A stretch of 64,000 nucleotides of DNA from an uncultured Lachnospiraceae bacterium (GTDB lineage: Bacteria; Bacillota; Clostridia; Lachnospirales; Lachnospiraceae), in the NCBI GenBank assembly GCA_947628225.1, contig CANQYY010000001.1, positions 186,001-250,000 on the forward strand, read 5' to 3'. Below the pieces are notes generated by a model. That model saw only the letters and a program-made list of their open reading frames with translations, made no database searches and was not told where the DNA came from. This document shows positions 26,570 to 35,804 of the stretch, piece by piece (position 1 is the stretch's first letter; every line of letters begins with the position of its first letter). Position numbers and translations under genes: made by a program.

Positions 26570-28240
26570 CTAGAATAATCCGGTAATTCTGCCGTCATCA
26601 TCTACATCAATCCCCTCCGCAGCGGGAACTTTCGGCAGTCCGGGCATTGTCATTATAGTTCCTGTAATCGCCACAACAAAGCCGGCGCCCGCCGATACAT
26701 AAACTTCACGAATATGAATGGTGAAATTTTTCGGACGCCCCAGCAGCGATTTGTCATCGGAAAGCGAATACTGGTTTTTTGCCATGCAGACCGGCATCGT
26801 CTGAAAACCAAGGCTCTCTATCCGGGCAATCTGATTTTCGGCTGCCGGTTCAAAGGCTACCCTGTCAGCTCCGTAAATCTCTTTGGCGATGGTTTCAATT
26901 TTCTCTTTGATAGACAGGCTGTCCTCGTACAGGCAGTGGAAATGGCTTTCCTTTGTTTCAATTGTTTCCACTACCTTTTTGGCGAGCTCTATCCCGCCCT
27001 CGCCGCCTTTTTCCCAGACTTTCGACAGGGCAAACTCACAACCATGTTCCTCGCAAAAATCTTTTACAAAAGATAACTCCGCTTCCGTATCCGTTGTAAA
27101 CCGGTTCAGGGTAACGATGCACGGCACATCATACAGGGCAATATTTTCCATGTGTTTTTCCAGATTCACGATTCCTCTCTTCAGAGCATCCAGATTTTCT
27201 TTGCCCAATTCCTCTTTTGGCACGCCGCCATTGTATTTCAGGGCGCGGACAGTGGCCACCAGCACAACGGCGTCCGGCTTCAAACCTGCTATGCGGCATT
27301 TAATATCCATAAACTTCTCGGCTCCTAAATCTGCTCCAAAGCCTGCCTCTGTAATCGTATAATCTGCCAGCTTCAGGGCTGTCTTCGTAGCACGGATGCT
27401 ATTGCAGCCATGGGCAATATTGGCAAAGGGGCCGCCGTGAACCAGAGCCGGCGTGTGTTCCAGTGCCTGGATAAGATTTGGGCGGATGGCATCTTTTAAC
27501 AGAGCCGCCATTGCTCCCACGGCATTTAGCTGTTTTGCCGTGACCGGTTCTCCCTTTTCCGTGTACGCCACAATAATGCGCCCTAACCGCTCTTTTAAAT
27601 CCTTCCTGTTTTCTGCCAGACAGAGAATTGCCATAATTTCCGACGCCACCGTAATGATAAAGTGATCCTCTCTTGTCACGCCGTCCGCCTTGCGTCCCAG
27701 CCCAACCGTGATATTGCGCAGCACCCTGTCGTTCATGTCCACACAGCGTTTCCACACAATCTGCTTTGGATCAATCCCCAGCGCATTTCCCTGCTGGATA
27801 TGATTATCCAGCATCGCCGCCAGTAAATTATTGGCAGATGTGATAGCGTGGAAATCCCCGGTAAAATGAAGATTCAACTCATCCATTGGAACCACTTGGG
27901 CATAGCCGCCGCCGGCAGCTCCTCCCTTTAAGCCAAAACAGGGCCCTAAAGACGGCTCCCTGAGGGCAATAACCGCTTTCTTCCCAATCTTTTCCATTGC
28001 CTGTCCCAGCCCTACGGTCGTCGTCGTCTTTCCCTCTCCGGCAGGGGTCGGGTTAATGGCTGTAACTAAAATTAATTTGCCATCCGGCCTATCCTTTATG
28101 CGATTCCACAAATCGTCTGTAAGTTTTGCCTTATATTTTCCATATAAATCAATCTCATCTTCTCCGATCCCTAATTTTTCCGCTACATTTTTTATCGGCT
28201 CCATCTTCGCCTCTAACGCAATATCAATATCTGTCTTCAT
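26570..28240 (-). CDS. fhs: Formate--tetrahydrofolate ligase
   Basis: Fhs makes 10-formyl-THF from formate, THF and ATP. It is the entry of formate into the folate pool and, in acetogens, a step of the Wood-Ljungdahl methyl branch. At 556 residues it is full length. The P-loop TPAGEGKTT is at about 65-73, and [18 protein letters not shown] and [15 protein letters not shown] are family signatures. The ATG has GGAGG upstream and a good promoter lies just before it, inside the end of the ATP-grasp gene. With folD and glyA it supplies one-carbon units for PurN. Confidence 0.97.
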   Translation of the reverse strand: MKTDIDIALEAKMEPIKNVAEKLGIGEDEIDLYGKYKAKLTDDLWNRIKDRPDGKLILVTAINPTPAGEGKTTTTVGLGQAMEKIGKKAVIALREPSLGPCFGLKGGAAGGGYAQVVPMDELNLHFTGDFHAITSANNLLAAMLDNHIQQGNALGIDPKQIVWKRCVDMNDRVLRNITVGLGRKADGVTREDHFIITVASEIMAILCLAENRKDLKERLGRIIVAYTEKGEPVTAKQLNAVGAMAALLKDAIRPNLIQALEHTPALVHGGPFANIAHGCNSIRATKTALKLADYTITEAGFGADLGAEKFMDIKCRIAGLKPDAVVLVATVRALKYNGGVPKEELGKENLDALKRGIVNLEKHMENIALYDVPCIVTLNRFTTDTEAELSFVKDFCEEHGCEFALSKVWEKGGEGGIELAKKVVETIETKESHFHCLYEDSLSIKEKIETIAKEIYGADRVAFEPAAENQIARIESLGFQTMPVCMAKNQYSLSDDKSLLGRPKNFTIHIREVYVSAGAGFVVAITGTIMTMPGLPKVPAAEGIDVDDDGRITGLF

Positions 28241-28278
28241 ATCCTATCCTCCATATCATACTGCTGTTTTCTATGCCC

Positions 28279-28307
28279 ATTATATCCAGTGCCTAAGGAT
28301 TTTGCAA
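28279..28307 (-). promoter_or_regulatory. Predicted sigma-A promoter for fhs
   Basis: A -35 box TTGCAA (28302-28307) and a perfect -10 box TATAAT (28279-28284) are 17 bases apart on the minus strand. The -35 box lies within the last codons of the upstream ATP-grasp gene, so fhs can be expressed independently of it. Confidence 0.65.
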
Positions 28308-29123
28308 GATTTTATCCAGAATGAAAGAAAAATATTTCTCCAGTAAGGGAATTTCCGGCTGGCAGAAGTAAAGCATTCTGGCTCCTACTACATCTTCAAT
28401 TTCATTAAATATAAAACTGCCCTTATTATCAACAATAAAATCAATTCCTACCAGTCCGAACGAAAATGCCGAGCAGATTTTTTCTACCAGTTTCCTTTCC
28501 TCCCCGGATAAAAAGCAGCGGCGCACGTTACCTCCCAGAGAAAAATTTGACCGGAACCCACTCGCCGCCGTCCTCTCCACCGCAGCCACGATAGTGTTTC
28601 CGATAACATATACCCTTACATCCTTTCCGTCGCCGGGGATAAAGGGCTGTATAATGAAATCCGAACAATGGATGCCGTCATGGATGCGGGAAAAATTTTC
28701 CGACGTTAAAAATACCTGCTTTCCCCCGTGGCCATCCACAGCCTTAATTACAGAATCGGGATGCCGCCGTAATAATTCCTCCGACAACTCTTCATTCTTA
28801 TATCTTTCTGTCGGAATGACGGGAATCTTTGTCTTCTTGCGGATGTATTCTATCGTCCTGCCCTTATCATTACAGATTTCAGAAACGAAGGAATTATTAA
28901 ACACCGGGATTTTTTTCTCCTCAAGCTGTTTCGTGAGAGAAGGGGAAATCGTCCGGACAATAGCAAAATCCGGGAGGGAAAGAAACGGTTCGGAACCCAT
29001 ATCCTCCCGTATTTTCAGTTCAAAAAAAATCCCCATCTTTTTCCCTGTTTTTTTATGATAGGCAATGTAATCCTGATTTTTTTCCGCTCCCTCCCTATCA
29101 TATATCAACCAGGCATTGAACAT
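28293..29123 (-). CDS. RimK-like ATP-grasp ligase, second of a pair
   Basis: A 276-residue protein with an ATP-grasp fold. An N-terminal domain (1-95) precedes the lysine-containing strand SVIKAVDGHGGKQVFL and the hinge DFIIQPFIPGDGKDVRVYVIG. The later segments SNFSLGGNVRR and GIDFIVDNKGSFIFNEIEDVVGARML are also present. The last contains Asp and Asn-Glu positions used for magnesium. RimK relatives ligate amino acids to a carboxylate with ATP; the substrate is unknown. It overlaps the preceding ATP-grasp gene by 19 bases, with GAGG 7 bases before its ATG, so the two proteins are probably made together. The usual terminal motif NEINS-like is altered to NEIEDVVGA. Confidence 0.82.
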   Translation of the reverse strand: MFNAWLIYDREGAEKNQDYIAYHKKTGKKMGIFFELKIREDMGSEPFLSLPDFAIVRTISPSLTKQLEEKKIPVFNNSFVSEICNDKGRTIEYIRKKTKIPVIPTERYKNEELSEELLRRHPDSVIKAVDGHGGKQVFLTSENFSRIHDGIHCSDFIIQPFIPGDGKDVRVYVIGNTIVAAVERTAASGFRSNFSLGGNVRRCFLSGEERKLVEKICSAFSFGLVGIDFIVDNKGSFIFNEIEDVVGARMLYFCQPEIPLLEKYFSFILDKILQNP

Positions 29124-29983
29124 TTGATATCCTCACATATATATTCCATGATTTTTTCTGCCGTATTCATACCGGTACAATCAAATAGATTCTTAAAATG
29201 CGCATTGGAATTGATTTCACATACCAGGGCTTCTTCCCTCCCAAACAATAAATCCACTCCGGCGAAGTCCGCCCCTACTGCCGCCGCTGCCCTCAGGGCA
29301 AGTTCCTTCTCTTTTTCCGTCGGCTGATAGACCCGCATACTCCCGCCTGCCGTAAGATTGGCGCGAAAATCGTTCTCCGAATATCGGTACATGCTTCCCA
29401 CCACTTCTTTTCCCACCACCTGGAGCCTTATATCCCTCCCGTGGCTGGTTTCCACATATTCCTGAAATAAAACCTCCGTAGTGCCGGCCTGCTCTATTAT
29501 GGCTTGCAATTTCTCCCTGTTCTCCGCCAGATAGACCTGTTCCCCAAAGGAGCCATAGGCCTCCTTTACTACGACGGGATAGGCAAGCTCTCTCTCTATA
29601 TACGGGAGAAAATGGAGATTCGGAAACTTTGTTTTTTCATAGGTCATAGGAGCAATTATCGTTTTTGGCATGGGTATCCCCTGTTTCGACAGGGCCAGAT
29701 GGGTTTTTCGTTTATCATCGCACAGGGCAATGCAGCGGCTGGGATTGTAAACCCGAATTCCCTGATTTTCCATATGCCGGGCAAGAAAAATATCCTTATC
29801 CCAAAAAATAACAAAGTCCGGCTTATTTTTTGTCAGTTCTCCGGGAAGTTTCACAAGCAGGTCGGAATTTTCCTTTACCGCAATACCAATCCCCTTTTTG
29901 TCTGCCGCGCGGACAAAAAACTCTGCTAACTCGTCAAACTTTTTTGTATGTAAAAAGCCATTCACTATCAGCCAGCCCTTCAT
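29105..29983 (-). CDS. RimK-like ATP-grasp ligase, first of a pair
   Basis: A 292-residue ATP-grasp protein of the RimK type. The N-terminal domain begins MKGWLIVNGFLHTKKFDELA. The grasp core has PVVVKEAYGSFGEQVYL, VLFQEYVETSHGRDIRLQVVG, FRANLTAGGSMR and GVDLLFGREEALVCEINSNAHF, the last being the classical magnesium-binding NEINSN-type motif. It is expected to form an amide bond using ATP; both the carboxylate acceptor and the amino donor are unknown. Its ATG overlaps the ftsK stop (ATGA), and its end overlaps the second ligase. The pair thus looks like a translationally coupled two-enzyme unit following ftsK. Confidence 0.85.
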   Translation of the reverse strand: MKGWLIVNGFLHTKKFDELAEFFVRAADKKGIGIAVKENSDLLVKLPGELTKNKPDFVIFWDKDIFLARHMENQGIRVYNPSRCIALCDDKRKTHLALSKQGIPMPKTIIAPMTYEKTKFPNLHFLPYIERELAYPVVVKEAYGSFGEQVYLAENREKLQAIIEQAGTTEVLFQEYVETSHGRDIRLQVVGKEVVGSMYRYSENDFRANLTAGGSMRVYQPTEKEKELALRAAAAVGADFAGVDLLFGREEALVCEINSNAHFKNLFDCTGMNTAEKIMEYICEDIKCSMPG

Positions 29984-32559
29984 CCGTTTCCTTCCTCCAG
30001 ATAATTCTCAAACTGCTCCTTCGTCATTAGAATCTGTCTTGCCTTCGTTCCTTCCTCCGGCCCCACAACTCCGGCGTCCGCCAGCTGATCCATAATACGG
30101 GCGGCGCGGTTAAAGCCAATCCGGAACATTCTTTGTAAAAGCCCGATGGATGCCTTGTCCTTTTCAATAATAAACCTGCCTGCCTCAGCAAACAGCTCAT
30201 CCTTATCGGGCTCGCCCGTCCCTGCGGCAGAACTGTTTTTCGCCCCGGCTACCGGGGCAGATTCGATATGGGCGGCAACCTCTTCATTATAGGATGGCCC
30301 GTTTCCACTACTCTTTAAGAAGTTTACAACATTATCTCTCTCTTCATCGGAAACAAACGCTCCCTGTACACGAATTGCCTTTGGCAGATTCTGAGGGGCA
30401 AACAGCATATCCCCATTTCCCAATAATTTCTCTGCCCCGGCGGAATCGATAATGGTGCGGGAATCTACTGCCGAAGACACGGAAAGGGCAATCCGGGACG
30501 GGATATTCGCTTTAATTAATCCGGTAATAACATTAACCGATGGCCTCTGCGTTGCCAGAACCAAATGAATGCCGGCGGCGCGGGCCAACTGTGCCAGACG
30601 GCATACGGAATCCTCTACCTCTCCCGGCGCCACCATCATTAAATCAGCAAATTCATCGACAATAATAACAATCTGCGGCATCTTTTGGTATTCGGATCCG
30701 TCCGGACCTGCTGCTCCCGCTTTGGCATTATAGGATTTAATATCACGGACACCGGCTTGGGCAAACTTCTGATAACGGCCGGTTATCTCGGCGACCGCCC
30801 AGCCCAATGCCGCCGACGCCTTCTTCGGATCCTTTACCACCGGAATCATCAGATGGGGAATATCTTCGTAGGCAGTCAGTTCTACCATTTTAGGATCCAC
30901 CATGATCAATTTCACCTCATTAGGATTTGCCTTATAAATAATACTCATTATCAGGGTATTGATTAACACCGATTTACCGGAACCTGTCGCTCCCGCAATA
31001 AGCAAATGCGGCATTTTGGCAATATCGGTAACAATCGTTTTCCCACTGATATCCTTTCCCACTGCAAAGGTAACTTTCGATTTTGCTTTGGTAAATTCGC
31101 GGCTTTCTAACAGCTCCCTCAGCGTGATCATCATCCGGTCGGGATTTGGCACTTCAATCCCCACTGCCGCTTTCCCCGGGATGGGCGCCTCGATACGGAT
31201 GTCGGAAGCCGCCAGACTGAGCTTGATGTCATCCGATAAACTGGTAATACGGCTCACCTTGACGCCCTGCTCCGGAATCAGTTCATACCTGGTCACGCTG
31301 GGGCCCAGGCTGATATCTCCCAATTTTACCCGTACCCCAAAGCTTTCCAATGTTTCCTGCAATTTCAATGCCGTGCTTCGCAGTTCGTCGTTATTCATGC
31401 CCTTTTTACCGGCTGTTGGCCTGTTCAATAAATCCAGCGAAGGAAATTGGTACGGAATCTCTTTGACTGCCGCTTTCGCTAAATCCTCCTGCAGCTTCGT
31501 CATTTCCTTTTCATCCTCTTTTGTAATTTTTACCTTTTCTGGCTTTAGCGCTCCGCCTTCTGCTTCCGATGCCCCCGGCATGCCGGATGCCGGTACAGGC
31601 GGTATATTTTCTGAAACCGCTGCTTTCTTTAGTGGTTTCTCTGCCGGTTTTTTCTTTCCAAACTTCTGCTTTAATTCCTCCTGATAAATAGCCGGCTCCT
31701 TTTCCTGCCGGACATCTGTGCTGCGGATAATGGTAATCTCTTCCGGATTTTGTCCCGGAGCTGCCGGCTCGGTTTCTTCCCGCCGGTTTTTATCCGGCAT
31801 ATCCGGCGGATTTTTCCCTCTTTTCTTTTTGGGCTCCGGCTCAAACCGGTATGTATTCATCTTTCGCTCCGTCATGCTGCCCGAATCCACAGCATCTTCA
31901 TAATCCACATACTCTTTTCTTTCTTCCTTTTCCGCATATAGCTGCCGCAGAGAAGAAAAAAGAAGTTTTTTGCTTATCAGCATAAAAAAGGCAAGCAGCA
32001 GAGCCAGAATCACTATCAGGGCGCCGCCCCTGCCCAGCCACTTTCCCAGTCCATAAGAAAGCAGACCGCCCAAAAAACCGCCTCCGCCACGGTATTCGCT
32101 GCAGACGGTATAAACTTCCCACACCGAGGACACATCATCATTTACCACCCACTGGAACAATCCGCAAAGACACCAGTATAATCCGACGCTAAACCATATT
32201 TTATGATGCAGGGAACGGTTCTCCGCATTTGATATGTACAAACCGGCAGCAATAATAAAATATATCGGGAACACATAAGCAAGAATGCCTAAGAGCCCAA
32301 ACAATACGCCGGCGAGCCCCTCTCCCACTATGCCGCACATATGAAACAGGCTCATAAAGGCAAGAATACAAAATACAATAATAACAAGAAAAGTAATCTC
32401 CCTTGTCAGCGGATTAACTCTGACGGGAGATTCCTTTTTTTGATTTATCCCGGATGTTTTTTTTGAACCTGTATTTTTTTTCGTAGGATTTCCTTTTACA
32501 GAACTTCTTTTCTTTTGAGCTGTAGAATTTCTGCGATTTGTTTTCTTTTTTGCCGCCAT
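29980..32559 (-). CDS. DNA translocase FtsK/SpoIIIE
   Basis: An 859-residue DNA pump that moves chromosomal DNA through the division or sporulation septum. It has a basic N terminus, about four membrane segments (residues 53-200), a charged and proline-rich linker (205-370) and a motor domain. Walker A is GATGSGKS at 523-530 and Walker B is IVIIVDEFADLM. The C-terminal gamma winged-helix domain spans about 795-859 (SIGLLQRMFRIGFNRAARIMD). One FtsK-type gene is seen, so it could serve division, sporulation or both. A sigma-A promoter precedes it. Confidence 0.96.
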   Translation of the reverse strand: MAAKKKTNRRNSTAQKKRSSVKGNPTKKNTGSKKTSGINQKKESPVRVNPLTREITFLVIIVFCILAFMSLFHMCGIVGEGLAGVLFGLLGILAYVFPIYFIIAAGLYISNAENRSLHHKIWFSVGLYWCLCGLFQWVVNDDVSSVWEVYTVCSEYRGGGGFLGGLLSYGLGKWLGRGGALIVILALLLAFFMLISKKLLFSSLRQLYAEKEERKEYVDYEDAVDSGSMTERKMNTYRFEPEPKKKRGKNPPDMPDKNRREETEPAAPGQNPEEITIIRSTDVRQEKEPAIYQEELKQKFGKKKPAEKPLKKAAVSENIPPVPASGMPGASEAEGGALKPEKVKITKEDEKEMTKLQEDLAKAAVKEIPYQFPSLDLLNRPTAGKKGMNNDELRSTALKLQETLESFGVRVKLGDISLGPSVTRYELIPEQGVKVSRITSLSDDIKLSLAASDIRIEAPIPGKAAVGIEVPNPDRMMITLRELLESREFTKAKSKVTFAVGKDISGKTIVTDIAKMPHLLIAGATGSGKSVLINTLIMSIIYKANPNEVKLIMVDPKMVELTAYEDIPHLMIPVVKDPKKASAALGWAVAEITGRYQKFAQAGVRDIKSYNAKAGAAGPDGSEYQKMPQIVIIVDEFADLMMVAPGEVEDSVCRLAQLARAAGIHLVLATQRPSVNVITGLIKANIPSRIALSVSSAVDSRTIIDSAGAEKLLGNGDMLFAPQNLPKAIRVQGAFVSDEERDNVVNFLKSSGNGPSYNEEVAAHIESAPVAGAKNSSAAGTGEPDKDELFAEAGRFIIEKDKASIGLLQRMFRIGFNRAARIMDQLADAGVVGPEEGTKARQILMTKEQFENYLEEGNG

Positions 32560-32589
32560 AATAACTCCTTCATTTCTGATATTGTCCTT

Positions 32590-32618
32590 ATTATACTACG
32601 AAATAAAATCCGGCGCAA
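32590..32618 (-). promoter_or_regulatory. Predicted sigma-A promoter for ftsK
   Basis: A -35 box TTGCGC (32613-32618) and a perfect -10 box TATAAT (32590-32595) have a 17-base spacer on the minus strand. It lies in the 80-base gap between the TepA-like gene and ftsK. Confidence 0.55.
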
Positions 32619-32639
32619 GAGTTTTCTCGAACAGACGTT

Positions 32640-33278
32640 TTACTCCTTCTTTTCCTGTATCAGCGAGTTTAACTTTTGAAAGGCGCGGCTGATCCCTCCC
32701 ACCTCCTGTATCAGTCCCTGTACAACTGCCTCTTTTCCTACCAGCACGGTTCCTAAATCCCGGGATAACATACTGGTGTTCATCATTAAGTCCTCCAGGC
32801 TTTTTTTGTCCGCCCGGCTGTGGCTGGCAATAAAATTTAATATACGGTCCTGTATCTGCTGAAACTGGCTGTAGGTCTGGGGCGTTCCCAGCACCATTCC
32901 GCTCATGCGGACCGGATGGATAATCATGGTCGCCGACGGCACGATAAAAGAATAATCCGTTGCCACGGCAAGCGGCACTCCGATAGAGTGGCTATCTCCG
33001 ATAATCAGGGATACGGTGGGCTTGCTCAGGGTGGCAATCATTTCTGCCAGCGCCAGACCACAGGAAACATCTCCGCCCACGGTATTAACCAGGAACAAAA
33101 TCCCCTGTATCTTCTCCTCCTGCTCCGATTTTGCCAGTAACGGCAGTAAATGCTCATACTTTGTTGTCTTGGAATTCTGAGAAAGGCAATCATGCCCCTC
33201 TACTTCTCCGATAATTGAAATAATCTGGATGCCATGGCTTTCCACCATGCCATATTCTTTTAGTTCTTCCTTTTCCAT
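32640..33278 (-). CDS. ClpP-like serine protease, TepA family
   Basis: A 212-residue protein of the ClpP/crotonase fold resembling TepA (YmfB) of Bacillus. The order GILFLVNTVGGDVSCGLALAE, then GDSHSIGVPLA (the likely catalytic serine) and MIIHPVRMSG (the catalytic histidine) is visible. The family was linked to protein export and to degradation of small spore proteins; the target here is unknown. The ATG at 33276-33278 has AAGGAAGG 7 bases upstream; a longer frame to 33311 lacks a site. It lies just upstream of ftsK, as tepA lies beside spoIIIE in Bacillus. Confidence 0.87.
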   Translation of the reverse strand: MEKEELKEYGMVESHGIQIISIIGEVEGHDCLSQNSKTTKYEHLLPLLAKSEQEEKIQGILFLVNTVGGDVSCGLALAEMIATLSKPTVSLIIGDSHSIGVPLAVATDYSFIVPSATMIIHPVRMSGMVLGTPQTYSQFQQIQDRILNFIASHSRADKKSLEDLMMNTSMLSRDLGTVLVGKEAVVQGLIQEVGGISRAFQKLNSLIQEKKE

Positions 33279-33366
33279 ACCCCGACCTTCCTTTCCGGCG
33301 CCGGATAACACAATCCTTCCGTGATGCCGGCAGCCCTAAGAAAAGTATGGGATACTGGGCCGCGTT

Positions 33367-34134
33367 TTATGCAAAATAAACAGCCGGACGTCTGTCTTTT
33401 CTCGTGGGAAACTCCTCTATGTAACGAAGTCTTTTGCTTTTGTCTAATTCCACATACCGGTTTTTTTCTCCGAAAACTTCCTCCAGCCGTTTTCCATCCG
33501 GCGAAAAAGCGGCCGAACTTTTTTTGTACTTTATTCCGCCGCCCTCGCCCGTTCGGTTAATTCCCACGACATAGCATTGCATTTCTATGGCTCTCGCCTG
33601 TAATAGCGCGTACCAGTGCTCCAGCCGGCTCTCCGGCCAGTTTGCAATGAGAAAAATAACATCCGTGGATTCGGGAAGCGCCTGAAATGCCTCCGGAAAC
33701 CGCAAATCATAACAGATAAAGAGTGCGCAGGAAAAGTCCTGCCAGCCAAAGGAACAGAGCCGGTTTCCCCCTTCATAAAATTCATCCTCTCCTCCGCAGG
33801 TAAAAGGATGGATTTTTTCATAATCGGCTATCCGCCGTCCCTCCCTGTCCAAAAAACAAAAGTGGTTTTTTCCCTTCTCCCCCTGCCTTGTCACATAGCC
33901 AAACCCAATGGCAAGCTGAAATTGTCTGGCAAGCTCAGAAAAAAAGGAAACACTTTCCTTTGACGCATCGGAAATCTTCCCGACATCCATGGAAAATCCT
34001 GTCAGGGTCATCTCGGGAAATATGATGGCATCCGCCTTTTTTTCAGATGCTTCCTGAATCATGGAGCGGCATTCCTTTTTGTTTGCTTCTTTTTGCTCCC
34101 AGATAATATTCATGTCCGTCATTGCTATTTTCAT
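33367..34134 (-). CDS. Carbon-nitrogen hydrolase (omega-amidase/nitrilase superfamily)
   Basis: A 255-residue nitrilase-fold amidase with the catalytic triad Glu41 (FPEMTL), Lys107 (DYEKIHPF) and Cys141 (ICYDLRFPE). Length and motifs are closest to the YafV/NIT2 omega-amidase group, which hydrolyses alpha-ketoglutaramate and similar products in metabolite repair. The actual substrate is inferred only. It stands between a DUF3877-like gene (18-base gap) and the TepA-like gene. Confidence 0.88.
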   Translation of the reverse strand: MKIAMTDMNIIWEQKEANKKECRSMIQEASEKKADAIIFPEMTLTGFSMDVGKISDASKESVSFFSELARQFQLAIGFGYVTRQGEKGKNHFCFLDREGRRIADYEKIHPFTCGGEDEFYEGGNRLCSFGWQDFSCALFICYDLRFPEAFQALPESTDVIFLIANWPESRLEHWYALLQARAIEMQCYVVGINRTGEGGGIKYKKSSAAFSPDGKRLEEVFGEKNRYVELDKSKRLRYIEEFPTRKDRRPAVYFA

Positions 34135-34152
34135 AACTGCCTCTTTTCTTTT

Positions 34153-34689
34153 TTATAAAAAATTAAAATCATTATAATCCTCTATGGTAAAACGGTGATA
34201 ACTGATATGGGAGCCCTCGTCGCGTATGCAATAACGGAAACTGTCGGGCCTGCCATTTTTAAAATAGAGAAGGTAATCAAATTCGCCATGTCCGGTTTTT
34301 TCCACACAGACCTCATCGGAATATTGATAAAATAACTGTATTACTTTATCTATTGTGCAGCCGCGCTCCTGTATGGTCCGGATAAATTCACAGATAAAAT
34401 CCGTATCCTTTTTGAGTCCGTGAACATAGTCCACTCCCTTTGGCGGTATGGTAAAACAAAATCGTTCTCCCTCGTTCGATATTGCGATTTCTCCCCATTT
34501 TTCTTTCCGCGTTTCTGCAAATTTCCGCAGAGTCTTTTTCATCTGGCTGATCTCCTCATTTCCGGGCAAAAAATGCCTCAGGGAGCTAAGAGGGTAATAC
34601 AGCCGGACAGTTTCACTCCGGTAGCCCAGCTTTATCTGCTCTTCGGTTAATACGTCAATTATATTATTTTCCAGTTTTGAATACTTCAT
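34153..34689 (-). CDS. Conserved protein of unknown function (DUF3877-like)
   Basis: A 178-residue soluble protein without signal peptide or membrane segment. It opens MKYSKLENNIIDVLTEEQIKLGYR, given here in two overlapping halves of the N-terminal helix. Its second half is strand-rich with many aromatic residues (GEFDYLLYFKNG, SYHRFTIEDYNDFNF). It reminds me of the clostridial DUF3877 family, which has no assigned function; that match is from memory. The gene begins after a strong terminator and leads into the nitrilase gene. Confidence 0.7.
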   Translation of the reverse strand: MKYSKLENNIIDVLTEEQIKLGYRSETVRLYYPLSSLRHFLPGNEEISQMKKTLRKFAETRKEKWGEIAISNEGERFCFTIPPKGVDYVHGLKKDTDFICEFIRTIQERGCTIDKVIQLFYQYSDEVCVEKTGHGEFDYLLYFKNGRPDSFRYCIRDEGSHISYHRFTIEDYNDFNFL

Positions 34690-34714
34690 CCTATCCCTCT
34701 GTTTCCTTCCTGTT

Positions 34715-34753
34715 AAAAAACACAGGCAGGAAAGATACCCGCCTGTGTTTTTT
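34715..34753 (-). terminator. Intrinsic terminator after the GGGtGRT gene
   Basis: A 13-base perfect stem, AAAAAACACAGGC at 34715-34727 with GCCTGTGTTTTTT at 34741-34753, carries its own T-run in both directions. It lies about 20 bases past the GGGtGRT stop and separates that unit from the DUF3877-like gene. Confidence 0.85.
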
Positions 34754-34774
34754 AAAAATCAACTGTAATATCCA

Positions 34775-35785
34775 TTAGAAATTGCCGTTTTCGGCTGCTT
34801 CCTGAATGGAAACAGCTACTGCCACCGTCATTCCTACCATTGGGTTATTTCCTGCCCCAATAAGTCCCATCATTTCAACATGGGCCGGCACGGAAGAAGA
34901 ACCGGCAAACTGCGCATCGCTGTGCATGCGTCCCAGGGTATCGGTCATACCGTAGGAAGCAGGCCCTGCCGCCATATTATCCGGATGAAGGGTACGTCCG
35001 GTACCACCGCCGGAAGCAACAGAGAAATATTTCTTACCCTGCTCCAGACATTCCTTCTTATATGTACCTGCTACCGGGTGCTGGAAACGGGTCGGGTTAG
35101 TGGAGTTACCGGTAATGGATACATCCACGCCTTCTTTGTGCATAATAGCAACGCCTTCCTGAACATCATTGGCGCCATAGCAGTTTACCTTGGAACGAAG
35201 TCCATCGGAATAGGAAATGCGGGAAACCTCTTTTACTGTATTGGTATAAGGATCATACTCGGTTTCCACAAAGGTAAAACCGTTAATGCGGGAAATAATC
35301 TGCGCAGCATCCTTTCCCAGACCGTTCAAGATGACACGGAGCGGTTTTTTACGGACTTTATTTGCTTTTTCTGCAATTCCAATAGCTCCTTCGGCTGCTG
35401 CAAAGGACTCATGCCCGGCAAGGAAACAGAAACACTCGGTATCTTCCTCTAAGAGCATTTTCCCCAGATTTCCATGACCCAGTCCTACCTTACGGGTATC
35501 GGCAACGGAACCGGGAATACAAAATGCCTGTAAGCCCTCTCCGATTGCTGCCGCTGCATCTGCCGCCCTTTTACATCCTTTTTTAATTGCGATTGCCGCG
35601 CCTACTGTATAAGCCCAGCACGCATTCTCAAAACAAATCGGCTGGATCCCTTTTATCTGGTCATACACATTAAGTCCGGCATCCTTGGTAATCTTCTCTG
35701 CTTCTTCAATAGAGGAGATACCATATTCGGCTAATACGCCATTGATTTTATCAATTCTTCTTTCATATGATTCAAATAATGCCAT
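34775..35785 (-). CDS. GGGtGRT family protein
   Basis: A 336-residue soluble protein that contains the name-giving motif GGGTGRT at 259-265, within SVASGGGTGRTLHPDNM. Other glycine-rich stretches are FLAGHESFAAAEGAIG, ITGNSTNPTRF and GLIGAGNNPMVGMT. The family is found in anaerobes and has no established biochemical function. Here it directly follows an IscU-like gene, with a 19-base gap, under one promoter and before one terminator, so the two proteins very likely work together. A nucleotide- or cofactor-binding role is suggested by the glycine-rich loops but is speculation. Confidence 0.92.
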   Translation of the reverse strand: MALFESYERRIDKINGVLAEYGISSIEEAEKITKDAGLNVYDQIKGIQPICFENACWAYTVGAAIAIKKGCKRAADAAAAIGEGLQAFCIPGSVADTRKVGLGHGNLGKMLLEEDTECFCFLAGHESFAAAEGAIGIAEKANKVRKKPLRVILNGLGKDAAQIISRINGFTFVETEYDPYTNTVKEVSRISYSDGLRSKVNCYGANDVQEGVAIMHKEGVDVSITGNSTNPTRFQHPVAGTYKKECLEQGKKYFSVASGGGTGRTLHPDNMAAGPASYGMTDTLGRMHSDAQFAGSSSVPAHVEMMGLIGAGNNPMVGMTVAVAVSIQEAAENGNF

Positions 35786-35804
35786 TATCTTATTCCTCCT
35801 CTAT

